DNA of 64,000 nt from UBA10649 sp965278965 (GCA_965278965.1 OZ257127.1:2480001-2544000), one strand, 5' to 3'; counted from the first letter of the stretch, positions 24,227 to 32,472 are shown. Made by a program: numbers and translations. Notes: a model not told the origin generated them from the letters alone.

Positions 24227-25378
24227 CTACCGATCGGGGCCGTCGGTGCGGGCCGCGTGCAGGCGGCCCTGGGCGACGCGGATGTCGAGGGCGGCCCCGG
24301 TCGGTACGTCGTCGGCGTCGCGCACGATCGAGCCGTCGTCGGCCAGGACGATGGCGTAGCCGCGGTCGAGCGTCGCCGCCGGTGACAGCGATCGGACCCG
24401 GGCGCGCAGGTGGTCCAGGTCGGTGGCCGCGGAGGCCAGCCGTGCCTCCACGACGGCCCGCGCGCGCCGGCGTCGCCCGTCGAGCGTCTGCCGCTCCCGG
24501 TCGACTTGGTGCCCGACGATGATCGCCGCCCGGCGACGAAGGCCGGTGAGGTAGTCCTGCTGTTCGCGCAGCGACGGCACGACCCGCTTGGCGGCGTCGG
24601 TTGGCGTGGAGGCGCGCAGGTCCGCGACGAAGTCGACGAGCGGGGCGTCCTGCTCGTGCCCGATCGCGCTGACGACCGGCGTCGTGCACGCGGAGACGGC
24701 CCGCACGAGGGTCTCGTTGCTGAACGGGAGCAGGTCCTCGACGCTGCCGCCGCCGCGGGTGACGATGATGACGTCGACGTCGGGCTCCGCGTCGAGCTCG
24801 GCCAGCGCAGCGACCACCGCGGCCACGGCCTGCGGACCCTGAACCGGCACCTCTCGAACGGCGAACTCCACCGACGGCCACCGGTCGCGGGCGTTGGCGA
24901 GCACGTCACGCATCGCCGCGCTGTTCCGCCCGCAGATCAGCCCGACGGACCGGGGCAGGAACGGCAGCGGGCGCTTGCGCTCGGGAGCGAACAGGCCCTC
25001 CGCGGCCAGCAGGTCGCGCAGCCGGGCGAGCTCGGCGAGCAGCGCCCCGAGCCCAACCGGGCGGATCTCGCGGGCGAGGAGGGCCAGGGAGCCGCGGGCG
25101 GCGTAGAAGTCCGGGCGCGCGTGGACGAGGATGCGCTGCCCCTCGGCCAGTGGCTGCTCGAGGCGCCCGACGACGCCGGAGTCCGCCTTGACGGTGAGCG
25201 ACATGTCGACGTCGGTGTCGCGCAGGACGAAGTACTGCATCCGGGCGCCGGGCCGCGGGCGGTACTCGGCGACCTGCCCGTCGATCCAGATGGCCCCGAG
25301 GCGGCCGATCCAGTCGTCGAGCAGCCGCGAGATGGTGCGGACGGCTGCTGGCTCCTCCGGGCTGGTCGTCAGGGCCAT
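24227..25378 (-). CDS. xseA: exodeoxyribonuclease VII large subunit
   Basis: 383 aa. The N-terminal OB-fold domain includes WIDGQVAEYRPRPGARMQYFVLRD, where a nucleic-acid-binding strand pattern is clear. The central catalytic domain has VGLICGRNSAAMRDVLANARDRWP, VDVIIVTRGGGSVEDLLPFSNE and SAIGHEQDAPLVDFVADLRASTPTDAA. A long helical region follows (about 270-340) and the C-terminal segment ends DRGYAIVLADDGSIV. It makes the single-strand-specific nuclease together with XseB and acts in DNA repair. It is divergent from ispH, with 56 bases between the starts. Confidence 0.95.
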   Translation of the reverse strand: MALTTSPEEPAAVRTISRLLDDWIGRLGAIWIDGQVAEYRPRPGARMQYFVLRDTDVDMSLTVKADSGVVGRLEQPLAEGQRILVHARPDFYAARGSLALLAREIRPVGLGALLAELARLRDLLAAEGLFAPERKRPLPFLPRSVGLICGRNSAAMRDVLANARDRWPSVEFAVREVPVQGPQAVAAVVAALAELDAEPDVDVIIVTRGGGSVEDLLPFSNETLVRAVSACTTPVVSAIGHEQDAPLVDFVADLRASTPTDAAKRVVPSLREQQDYLTGLRRRAAIIVGHQVDRERQTLDGRRRRARAVVEARLASAATDLDHLRARVRSLSPAATLDRGYAIVLADDGSIVRDADDVPTGAALDIRVAQGRLHAARTDGPDR

Positions 25379-25434
25379 GACCGAAGCGTAGGCAGGTGGG
25401 CCGTCGGTCGAACCCGGCCTACCATGGACGGGTG

Positions 25435-26397
25435 ATGGACGACGAGAAGCGCATCCTGCTCGCGGCTCCGCGGGGGTACTGCGCCGGAGTGGACCGCGCC
25501 ATCGTGACCGTCGAGAAGGCCCTCGAGCTGTATGGGCCGCCGGTGTACGTCCGCAAGCAGATCGTCCACAACCGCTACGTCGTTGACACGCTCGAGCGAC
25601 GCGGCGTGGTCTTCGTGGAGGAGCTTGACGAGGTGCCGGAGGGGGCGACCGTGGTGCTCTCCGCGCACGGCGTTGCCCCGGAGGTGCACGTGGACGCGCA
25701 GCGTCGCGCGCTCAAGACGATCGACGCGACCTGCCCGCTGGTGACGAAGGTGCATGCGGAGGCGCGCCGGTTCGCGGCCGAGGGCTACCAGATCCTGCTC
25801 GTGGGCCATGAGGGCCACGAGGAGGTCGTCGGCACGATGGGCGAGGCGCCCGAGGCCATGACGCTGGTCCAGGACCCGGCCTCCGTCGCGGACCTGCAGC
25901 TCGACCAGCCCGACCGGCTCGTGTGGCTGTCGCAGACGACGCTGTCCGTCGACGAGACCATTGAGACGGTCGACGCCCTCCGCGAGCGCTTCCCCCAGCT
26001 GGTCAGCCCGCCCAGCGACGACATCTGCTACGCGACGCAGAACCGCCAGGCGGCGGTGAAGGCGATCGCCCCGCACTGCGACGTCGTGATCGTCGTCGGC
26101 AGCGGGAACTCGTCGAACTCGGTGCGCCTGGTGGAGGTCGCGCTGGACTCCGGGGCCGGGTCGGCCTACCGGGTCGACTGCGCCGCGGAGCTCCAGGAGG
26201 AGTGGGTCGACGGGGCCGACGTCGTCGGCGTGACCAGTGGAGCCTCGGTGCCCGAGATCCTCGTCGACGAGGTGCTGGCCTGGCTGGCCGAGCGTGGGCA
26301 CGGCCCGGTCGAGGCGGTGTCGACCGCGGAGGAGACGCTCGTGTTCGCGCTTCCCCCCGAGCTGCGCCGCGACCTCAAGGCCGCCGCCCAGGCCTAG
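25435..26397 (+). CDS. ispH: 4-hydroxy-3-methylbut-2-enyl diphosphate reductase
   Basis: 320 aa. It performs the last step of the MEP pathway, giving IPP and DMAPP. The three iron-sulfur cysteines are Cys16 (APRGYCAGVDRA), Cys100 (DATCPLVTK) and Cys198 (DDICYATQNRQ), matching the E. coli spacing (12, 96, 197). GHEGHEEVVGTMGE and GSGNSSNSVRL are substrate-binding segments. The ATG at 25435 is chosen; a GTG directly before it (25432) would add one residue. It is a cytoplasmic core enzyme and supplies the precursors used by the cis-prenyltransferase encoded at 14.2 kb. Confidence 0.95.
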   Translation: MDDEKRILLAAPRGYCAGVDRAIVTVEKALELYGPPVYVRKQIVHNRYVVDTLERRGVVFVEELDEVPEGATVVLSAHGVAPEVHVDAQRRALKTIDATCPLVTKVHAEARRFAAEGYQILLVGHEGHEEVVGTMGEAPEAMTLVQDPASVADLQLDQPDRLVWLSQTTLSVDETIETVDALRERFPQLVSPPSDDICYATQNRQAAVKAIAPHCDVVIVVGSGNSSNSVRLVEVALDSGAGSAYRVDCAAELQEEWVDGADVVGVTSGASVPEILVDEVLAWLAERGHGPVEAVSTAEETLVFALPPELRRDLKAAAQA

Positions 26398-26406
26398 CGG
26401 GTCCGG

Positions 26407-27402
26407 TCAGCGGCGGTAGCGGCGGACGAGCACGATGACGAGGGCGGCCAGGGTCGACCCGATGATCCACATCCAGCTGTCGGCCAGGTCGAAGAACCAG
26501 ACGACGCCGCGGTTCAGCAGCGAGTTCGCCGACGAGCCGAGGAAGAACTGCCCGGCAGTCAGCGCCGTGAGCCCGAAGGCGACGGGGGGCACGATCACGG
26601 CGACGGCAGCGTCATCGAGCCGGATGGTCAGGGCCACGTAGACCGAGCTGACGAGCAGCGCGAGCCCGGTCGGCCAGCCGATGTCGCCGTCGGCGAGCAG
26701 GGCGTTGATGAGGCCGACGACGAGTGTGACGCCGATGACGATGATGTAGGCGGCGCCGGCGGAGACCGCGCGGCCTCGGTGCTCGCCGCTGCGGCGGGAC
26801 AGTCGGGAGCGTCGGGTGGCCGTCGGGTCCTCCTCGTCCTCGGGCACGGGCGTGTACGTGTGGACGGACGAGTCGTTCGGCATCACCCCGGCCGGCACGG
26901 AGCCTGGGATCGGCGCGGCCACGACCGCTGGCTCGACGCTGGTGTGTCCGCCCGGCACGGCGGTGGCCTCCGCGACGACCACGGCGGCGGCGCCGGCCGC
27001 GTCGGGGTCAGCGAGGTCGGGGCCGTCGTGCAGCGGCGCGGCGTCTGCTGGCCGCACCGGCGACGGCGGAACGACGACGGTGTCGTCGCGGCGCAGGGTC
27101 CGTAGGCGGCCCGCCCGGTCGGCCGGGACCGCCAGCACGCTGTCCGCGCCGCCCTCGGCACCCTGGCTGCGGAAGAGGCGGCCGGTGTCGGCGACGGGAT
27201 CGGCCGACGGCGGGGCGGCGGGGGGCTCAGCCGGTGGGGCGGCGGGCTCGGGGGCGTCGTACGAGGGCTCGGGATCCGCAGGGGCATCCGTGGGGGGCGG
27301 TGGCGTGGACGGCAGCGGGCCGGGCGCTGGAGGCGGCGGATCGTCCTCACGGAAGAGGGCGGCGAAGTCGGGGTCGATCGGCGCACGGCCGTCGTCCGAC
27401 AT
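26407..27402 (-). CDS. DUF6542-type membrane protein with disordered N-terminus
   Basis: 331 aa from the ATG at 27402. Residues 1-200 are Pro/Ala/Asp-rich and lack apparent folded motifs (repeated PPP and PAEPPAAPP segments). A basic stretch TRRSRLSRRSGEHRGR precedes four membrane helices in the last 110 residues (YIIVIGVTLVVGLINALL, GLALLVSSVYVALTI, AVIVPPVAFGLTALTAGQFFL, WMWIIGSTLAALVIVLV). The C-terminal layout matches the actinobacterial DUF6542 domain. The function is unknown. It is convergent with ispH (9 bases between stops) and divergent from ychF (46 bases). Confidence 0.78.
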   Translation of the reverse strand: MSDDGRAPIDPDFAALFREDDPPPPAPGPLPSTPPPPTDAPADPEPSYDAPEPAAPPAEPPAAPPSADPVADTGRLFRSQGAEGGADSVLAVPADRAGRLRTLRRDDTVVVPPSPVRPADAAPLHDGPDLADPDAAGAAAVVVAEATAVPGGHTSVEPAVVAAPIPGSVPAGVMPNDSSVHTYTPVPEDEEDPTATRRSRLSRRSGEHRGRAVSAGAAYIIVIGVTLVVGLINALLADGDIGWPTGLALLVSSVYVALTIRLDDAAVAVIVPPVAFGLTALTAGQFFLGSSANSLLNRGVVWFFDLADSWMWIIGSTLAALVIVLVRRYRR

Positions 27403-27448
27403 CGTCACGTGCGTACCGTACCTAAGGGTCCCCGTAGGATCGCCCGTC

Positions 27449-28522
27449 GTGGCTCTCACCATCGCGATCGTCGGTCTCCCCAACGTCGGCAAGTCGACTC
27501 TTTTCAACGCGCTCACCCGCAACGACGTCCTCGCGGCGAACTACCCGTTCGCGACGATCGAGCCGAACACCGGCGTCGTCGGAGTGCCGGATCCGCGCCT
27601 GGCGGTGCTCGCCGGGATCTTCGGCTCCGAGCGGCAACTGCCCGCGACCGTGACGTTCGTCGACATCGCCGGCATCGTGAAGGGGGCGAGCGAGGGGGCC
27701 GGGCTCGGCAACAAGTTTCTGGCGAACATCCGCGAGTCCGACGCGATATGTCAGGTGCTCCGTGCGTTCGTCGACGACGACGTCGTCCATGTGGAGGGTC
27801 GAGTGTCGCCCGAGGAGGACATGGAGACGATCAACACCGAGCTGATCCTGGCTGACCTGCAGACCTTGGAGAAGGCGCTGCCGCGGCTGCAGAAGGAGGC
27901 GCGGGTCGACAAGTCGAAGGCAGGCGTCCTGGCAGCGGCCGAGGAGGCCCAGCGGGTGCTCGACGGTGGGACGACGATCTTCGCGTCGGGCCTGGACCGT
28001 GAGCCGCTGCGCGAGCTGTTCCTGCTCACGGCCAAGCCGTTCCTCTACGTCGTCAACGTCGATGAGGCCGAGCTCGTCGATGACGAGTTCAAGCAGCGTA
28101 TGCGCGAGCTTGTCGCCCCCGCGGAGGCCGTGTTCCTGGATGCCAAGCTCGAGGCCGAGCTCGTCGAGCTGCCCGACGACGAGGCGCTGGAGCTCCTGCA
28201 GTCCGTCGGGCAGGACGAGAGCGGGCTGAACGCGCTCGCGCGGGTCGGCTTCGACACCCTGGGCCTGCAGACCTACCTGACGGCCGGCCCGAAGGAGTCG
28301 CGCGCTTGGACGATCCCGCGCGGGGCGACTGCGCCGGAGGCGGCTGGTGTCATCCACACGGACTTCCAGAAGGGCTTCATCAAGGCCGAGGTCGTCTCGT
28401 TCGACGACCTCGTCGCCGCCGGTTCGATGGCCGAGGCCAAGGCCAAGGGCCGAGTCCGCATCGAGGGCAAGGACTACGTCATGGCCGACGGCGACGTCGT
28501 CGAGTTCCGGTTTAACGTCTAG
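27449..28522 (+). CDS. ychF: redox-regulated ATPase/GTPase YchF (Obg-like)
   Basis: 357 aa from the GTG at 27449. G1 is GLPNVGKSTLFNAL (about residues 7-20), G3 is DIAGIVKGASEGAGLGNKFL, and the NxxE segment VVNVDEAE replaces the usual NKxD, which explains preference for ATP in this family. The coiled-coil insert is KALPRLQKEARVDKSKAGVLAAAEEAQ. The C-terminal TGS-like domain ends DGDVVEFRFNV. It is a ribosome-associated, cytoplasmic protein found in nearly all bacteria. A degenerate copy of its last 12 codons lies at 29283-29337, on the far side of the repeated element. Confidence 0.95.
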   Translation: MALTIAIVGLPNVGKSTLFNALTRNDVLAANYPFATIEPNTGVVGVPDPRLAVLAGIFGSERQLPATVTFVDIAGIVKGASEGAGLGNKFLANIRESDAICQVLRAFVDDDVVHVEGRVSPEEDMETINTELILADLQTLEKALPRLQKEARVDKSKAGVLAAAEEAQRVLDGGTTIFASGLDREPLRELFLLTAKPFLYVVNVDEAELVDDEFKQRMRELVAPAEAVFLDAKLEAELVELPDDEALELLQSVGQDESGLNALARVGFDTLGLQTYLTAGPKESRAWTIPRGATAPEAAGVIHTDFQKGFIKAEVVSFDDLVAAGSMAEAKAKGRVRIEGKDYVMADGDVVEFRFNV

Positions 28523-28545
28523 GAGCCAGGCCAAGCACTAGCGGC
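28487..28545 (+). repeat. ychF 3'-end repeat, left copy
   Basis: This covers the last codons of ychF, its stop and 23 bases beyond. It aligns with 29283-29347: 44 of 55 positions match, followed by a 6-base insertion (TGCTAG) in the right copy and then CGGC in both. The strongest blocks are the first 22 bases (21 identical) and CCAGGCCAAGC. The two copies bracket the small element in direct orientation. Confidence 0.75.
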
Positions 28546-28615
28546 CGCATCCCTTTCGTCGGTCATAGTTGCACATGACGATGCCTAAACCGGCCGCGAG
28601 CGAGTTGACGGTTCG

Positions 28616-28828
28616 ATGCCCCCGGCGCGCGTGGAGGGAGCGACGTGCCGTTCTCGTTGGTACCGTCGCCCACCAGCCCTGCGACGGGAGAACCTGCTCG
28701 ACCAGATCAACGGGTTGGCATTCACCGGAAACGTCGGACCGACGGAGATCGAGTACCGGCCCGAGAAGGATCGCTCAGAGTGCGTGGCCAACATCAGCAT
28801 CGAGCGTCGGGCGGCCAAACCGACGTAG
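28616..28828 (+). CDS. possible 70-aa protein present only in element copy 1
   Basis: An ATG-initiated frame of 70 codons whose C-terminal half reads like real protein (LLDQINGLAFTGNVGPTEIE, ERRAAKPT at the end). The N-terminal third is very Arg/Pro-rich and no good ribosome site precedes it. Most of the plausible part lies in the 195-base segment missing from copy 2. It may be a remnant of a longer gene rather than a complete one. I do not recognise it. Confidence 0.3.
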   Translation: MPPARVEGATCRSRWYRRPPALRRENLLDQINGLAFTGNVGPTEIEYRPEKDRSECVANISIERRAAKPT

Positions 28829-28897
28829 GTATGAACGCCAGCTAGTTTGGATACGTCGAGCGCGACACGTGGCGACCTCGACGATGGGAGGAGTGCG

Positions 28898-29212
28898 ATG
28901 AGCCGGGACCTCGACTCCGTCGTGGCCGACGCCGTCCGCGGGGGCTTCGTCGTCGAGTCGCGAAGCGGATCTACTGTCGTCATCGTGAAGCGGCAGCAGA
29001 CCTCGGCCGCGCTGGTCCTCGGCCGTCTCGCCGTCATCGTCTTCTTTGCTGCGTTCGGTTTGGCGCTGGGCGCCCTCGCACCTGTCGCCTACATCTTCCT
29101 GCTCATCCCACTCGCCGTGATCGTCCTGTGGGTCGTCGCGGCGCGCAAGCCACCGGCCCGCTACCGGCTGACCGTCGACACGAACGGCGACCTGGTTCGC
29201 GAGCGGATCTGA
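28898..29212 (+). CDS. small two-helix membrane protein, copy 1
   Basis: 104 aa; ATG at 28898 after GGGAGG. Residues 1-38 form a soluble N-terminal part (SRDLDSVVADAVRGGFVVES, then VVIVKRQQ). Two membrane helices follow at about 40-60 and 63-83, and a cytoplasmic tail of about 20 residues ends RYRLTVDTNGDLVRERI. The arrangement resembles small actinobacterial proteins with an RVES-x-VIVxG N-terminus, a helical hairpin and a VDExGxV tail, but I cannot name a family. The copy at 56015 matches at 99 of 104 residues. The duplicates are far more similar than unrelated homologues would be, so duplication is recent or maintained. Confidence 0.78.
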   Translation: MSRDLDSVVADAVRGGFVVESRSGSTVVIVKRQQTSAALVLGRLAVIVFFAAFGLALGALAPVAYIFLLIPLAVIVLWVVAARKPPARYRLTVDTNGDLVRERI

Positions 29213-29282
29213 GACCGCGAGCGCGCCGTCAGGCACGGTTCTTGACGGAACTCGCGCGACTGCGCTCGGAGTGGCCGGGAGT

Positions 29283-29347
29283 GACGGTGACGTCGTCGAG
29301 TTCCTCTCCAATGTCCGAGAACCAGGCCAAGCGCTAGTGCTAGCGGC
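29283..29347 (+). repeat. ychF 3'-end repeat, right (degenerate) copy
   Basis: Read in the ychF frame this gives DGDVVEFLSNV followed by an Arg codon where ychF has its stop, then EPGQAL. It is a decayed duplicate of the ychF C-terminus DGDVVEFRFNV. The first 13 bases (GACGGTGACGTCG) overlap the right end of element copy 1, and copy 2 ends in the similar GACGGCAACGTCG, which marks a possible crossover site. Confidence 0.7.
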
Positions 29348-29422
29348 TGGTGCGTGTCCGGAGCCGGTGGAGCTTCATCGTCGGCGTCAGCGGGACGGAG
29401 GCCGCCCCGAGGCGACGCCCAC

Positions 29423-29659
29423 CTATGTGTTCTCGCCGGAACGAAGTAGCGACGCCATCGTGTCGAGCGCCTCCTGGATCTCGCGAAGAGAGTGCAACGC
29501 CCGATCTGCCGCAGCAGCGGCGTCGTCAACGTCAATGTCGGTGAGTGCCCGGTCGACGAGCGACGGACCTATGCCTTCGACCTCGTCGGTGGCGGCCGCT
29601 ACCTGGGCTCGGGCGGTCTCTAGGGCGTCGTGGAGCGCGGCTCCGTCATCGTTGCGCAC
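29423..29659 (-). CDS. hypothetical small helical protein
   Basis: 78 aa if started at the GTG at 29659. The composition is that of an amphipathic helical bundle: ALHDALETARAQVAAATDEV, then LTDIDVDDAAAAADRALHSL and IQEALDTMASLLRSG. No membrane segment and no cysteine. There is no convincing ribosome site, and the frame is open further upstream with a Pro/Arg-rich, unlikely extension. I do not recognise it. It could be a small regulatory or WXG-like helical protein, but the WXG motif itself is absent. Confidence 0.45.
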   Translation of the reverse strand: MRNDDGAALHDALETARAQVAAATDEVEGIGPSLVDRALTDIDVDDAAAAADRALHSLREIQEALDTMASLLRSGENT

Positions 29660-29866
29660 CAGGCGAGTGTGCCGGGATCCGGCGGCAGGTGGCGGGCGTT
29701 CGATGTTTGCCGCCGAGAATCGCTGCCGTGGCACGGTCCAGCGATCACCGAGCCCGGGGCCGAAGGCCCTTTTACGCGCCAGACTGGTTCACCCAGGCGC
29801 AGACGCTCTCCGCCCGCGCACAAAGGTGGGCGGGGCAGGTCAAGCATCAGATCAGGGAGTGGCGCC

Positions 29867-29992
29867 TCAGACCGGGAAGGACGAGGGCTGCGCGTTGACG
29901 ATCGGTTCGACGACGTCTGACGTCGAACCGGTATCGGTGATGGCCTCGATGGTCGGAGCCTGCCAGTCGCTGAGCGCGGTCGCGTTGGTCAT
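29867..29992 (-). CDS. possible 41-aa peptide, RiPP-precursor-like
   Basis: A short frame starting MTNATALSDWQAPTIEAI and ending QPSSFPV. The polar, acidic N-terminal part with W-x-x-P followed by hydrophobic residues resembles leader peptides of ribosomally made natural products. No ribosome site precedes it, but TACGTT lies 7 bases before the ATG, which would suit a leaderless transcript. No modification enzyme is encoded nearby, so the assignment is weak and it may be a chance frame. Confidence 0.25.
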   Translation of the reverse strand: MTNATALSDWQAPTIEAITDTGSTSDVVEPIVNAQPSSFPV

Positions 29993-30108
29993 GGGCGTCA
30001 ACGTAGCGATCACGCTGGCGGCGCGCCACAGCATGGGGCAATGTCCAGAACTGGGCCAGCCCAGGGGCCGGGCGAGCCCGCCAGCGTCACAAGCGGTCGC
30101 GGCCGGTG

Positions 30109-32472
30109 CTAGGTGACCAAAGCGTGGGGAAGTCGGTCGAGGGCTGCGTTGAGCTGGGCGAAGGGCACTGCAGGCGACCAGAGGAACCCTTGCGCGTGCT
30201 TGCATCCGTACGCGCGCAGCACGTCGGCCTGGGCCTGCGTTTCGACCCCTTCGGCGACCGACCTCAGGTTGAGCGACTGGGCGAGGCCGAGAACCGACCG
30301 ACAGATCGCTTCGTCGTCCGCACTGGTCCCGATTCCGCCGACGAAGGCCTGATCCACCTTGAGGACCGTGATCGGGTATCGGCGCAGGTACAGCAGCGAG
30401 CTGTATCCGGTGCCGAAGTCGTCCACGGCGATGCCCACCCCCATGTCGGTGAGCGCATCAAGGGTCTCCCCGGCCAGCGCTTCGTCCTGCATCAGGGCGG
30501 ACTCGGTGATCTCCAGGAACAAGCGACCGGCCTCAAGTCCACTCGCACCAAGTGCAGCTCGGACGTCGTCGACGATCGTCGTCGACATCAGCTCACGCGT
30601 CGACAGGTTCACCGCCACGTGAAACCCCGCAGATGGTCCACTGAACCTCACGGCATCGTGACAGGCCTGGTTGAGCACCCGTCGACCTAGAGTCAGGATC
30701 AGGCCGCTCGCCTCGGCGACCGGGATGAACTCGCCGGGTGGCACGAAGACGCCATCGCGCTCCCATCGAGCGAGCGCCTCGACCCCGACTGGCGTGCCGC
30801 TGTCGAGGTCGATGACCGGTTGGTAGTGGACGACGATCTCTGACTCCGCGACGGCCAAGCTCAGGTCCGTCTCAAGGGCGACGGCGTGCACGGCCCTGTC
30901 GCGCGTCGCCTGGTCGAAGGTCTGCACCCGGTTGCCGCCGTGGCCCTTCGCGGCGATCATCGCCGATGCGGCATCTTCCAGAAGGTCGTCAGGCTCGGGG
31001 TGGCCGACGGTTGAAGAGAGGCCGACGCTGGCGGAGATCGCGATGCGGTTCCCGCCAATGGGGAACGGCTCGACGAAGCAGTCGAGGAGATCCTTGCCGA
31101 GCCCGACGGCGTCGTCGTCAACGTCGGTAGTCATGACGACGACGAACTCGTCACCGCTGAAGCGAGCGAGAGTGTCGCCAGGCCGGATCCTGTCCGACAG
31201 CCGTTGGGACACCTGGACGAGCAGCTCATCGCCGTGTCGCATCCCGAGCGACTGGTTGATGCGCTCGAACCTGTCCAGACCCAGGAATGCGATATCGACG
31301 CGCTCCCCTTCGAGTCGCGGTTCGCTCAGGTACTCCGCGATGCGATCGGAGAGCATCCCGTCGGTGATCAACCCGGTCAGTGCGTCCAGCGTGGTCTGAC
31401 GCGGTGTTGATCGGGTGCGAGCAGGCCGGAAGACGCCTCCGGCGGTCGCCTGTGAGCGCGCGCGCACCGCCGCCGCGCGGTCGGGACCTGCGTCGTCCGC
31501 CGCGACAACCGCCGAATCTCGGCTGTGCTGGCTTCGGCGCTTGTCCTCGTACATCAGCGAATCCGCGCGAGCGAGCGCCGTATCGAACGACTCGCCTGGA
31601 ATCCAGGCAGTTCGTCCCTGCGCCCATCGGACCGGGTACGCATCGCGCAGGCGTTCGATCAAAGACGAGGCAGCGTCCGGCTCGGTCTGTGGGAGCACGA
31701 TGACGAACTCGTCACCGCCAACACGGAACAACAGATCGTCGGGCCGCAACGTTGCCGCCCACGCGGAGCTGCATTCGCGCAACAGTGTGTCGCCGGCCTG
31801 GTGGCCGAGACTGTCGTTGACGGACTTCAGGTCGTTGAGGTCGATCGAGACCAGTGTTCGGGGGCTGAACGCGCGCCCCGACGTCGGCTGGATCGCGATG
31901 TAGGCGTGCAGGGCGGTCGTGTTCAGCCGACCGGTCAGAGAGTCGTGGGTCGACGTGTACTGGATCCGACGCACGCCCATGCTGATGCAGTAGGACTCGA
32001 ATGCCAGCAGTCCCACCAGGAGAAGCCATGTCTCGGCATGGATGCTGAAGCTCCTGTTGGGGATGACGAGCACGAGCAGCGTGACGGCGGCGACTGTCGC
32101 GTATGCGTACGCAACGCGCCCGTGCCACCACCAGCCCGCGTACAGCACGACAAGTACGGCGTTCACAACTGCGAACAGGGCGCCGTCGACCGAGTCCGCG
32201 GCGACGGCCGCGACCGTCGCCCCGATGAGCGATGCGACGAGAATCAGGTGGATGAACCACAGGGGAGTCCGCGCCCTGCAGACCAGGATGACCACGACGA
32301 TCGCGAGCTCGGCTGCCGCACCCACGACGCTGGCCATGAGCACGGGGTCGCCGCGAACGATCGGCAGCACCACTCCCGCCATGAACGCGGTTGCGCAGAT
32401 GGCGGCGAACCATACGACGAGCGTCCACAAGCGGGCGGGTAGGCCGAACAGCTGGCCCATGTCGTGGTCCAT
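30109..32472 (-). CDS. membrane-bound GGDEF-GGDEF-EAL cyclic di-GMP enzyme
   Basis: 787 aa. Residues 13-165 hold about five to six membrane helices. The first GGDEF domain (about 172-320) has GGDEF at 252-256 and an I-site RPDD at 243-246; its C-terminal part is short. The second (about 362-520) has SGDEF at 439-443 and an I-site RPGD at 430-433. The EAL domain (535-787) keeps EALAR (565-569), EITES, DDFGTGYSS, KVDQAF and AEGVET, so phosphodiesterase activity is expected. It could both make and break cyclic di-GMP in response to a membrane signal. The tandem GGDEF layout with two intact product-inhibition sites is unusual. It is transcribed alone. Confidence 0.9.
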   Translation of the reverse strand: MDHDMGQLFGLPARLWTLVVWFAAICATAFMAGVVLPIVRGDPVLMASVVGAAAELAIVVVILVCRARTPLWFIHLILVASLIGATVAAVAADSVDGALFAVVNAVLVVLYAGWWWHGRVAYAYATVAAVTLLVLVIPNRSFSIHAETWLLLVGLLAFESYCISMGVRRIQYTSTHDSLTGRLNTTALHAYIAIQPTSGRAFSPRTLVSIDLNDLKSVNDSLGHQAGDTLLRECSSAWAATLRPDDLLFRVGGDEFVIVLPQTEPDAASSLIERLRDAYPVRWAQGRTAWIPGESFDTALARADSLMYEDKRRSQHSRDSAVVAADDAGPDRAAAVRARSQATAGGVFRPARTRSTPRQTTLDALTGLITDGMLSDRIAEYLSEPRLEGERVDIAFLGLDRFERINQSLGMRHGDELLVQVSQRLSDRIRPGDTLARFSGDEFVVVMTTDVDDDAVGLGKDLLDCFVEPFPIGGNRIAISASVGLSSTVGHPEPDDLLEDAASAMIAAKGHGGNRVQTFDQATRDRAVHAVALETDLSLAVAESEIVVHYQPVIDLDSGTPVGVEALARWERDGVFVPPGEFIPVAEASGLILTLGRRVLNQACHDAVRFSGPSAGFHVAVNLSTRELMSTTIVDDVRAALGASGLEAGRLFLEITESALMQDEALAGETLDALTDMGVGIAVDDFGTGYSSLLYLRRYPITVLKVDQAFVGGIGTSADDEAICRSVLGLAQSLNLRSVAEGVETQAQADVLRAYGCKHAQGFLWSPAVPFAQLNAALDRLPHALVT

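Larger units (their letters stand above)
28552..29295 (+). mobile_element. small repeated element, copy 1 (long form)
   Basis: About 744 bases that align with 55863-56411 from CCTTTCGTCGGTCAT to GTGACGGTGACGTCG. It carries a conserved leader of about 135 bases, a 195-base segment missing from copy 2 (about 28690-28884), the 104-aa membrane protein gene and an 80-base tail. No transposase and no clear terminal inverted repeats are visible. Calling it mobile is an inference from duplication at two sites and from the flanking duplicated ychF tail; it could instead be a duplicated resident locus. Confidence 0.5.
29348..30108. other. 760-bp low-confidence region
   Basis: This stretch lies between the element and the GGDEF-EAL gene. 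It holds only weak minus-strand frames (29423-29659 and 29867-29992, listed separately). Elsewhere I see no recognisable protein motif, no stable RNA gene and no clear promoter. Codon-position bias is poor in all frames at 29660-29866 and 29993-30108. It may be decayed DNA left by insertion of the neighbouring accessory block. Confidence 0.5.

Noticed and set aside
28552..29295. Known insertion sequence or MITE
   Set aside because: No transposase, no convincing terminal inverted repeats and an intact non-transposase gene inside. It is reported only as a repeated element of unknown type.
29867..29992. Lasso peptide precursor
   Set aside because: The leader lacks the usual Y-x-x-P...G and penultimate Thr pattern, there is no obvious core starting with Gly and no cyclase or protease gene is nearby.
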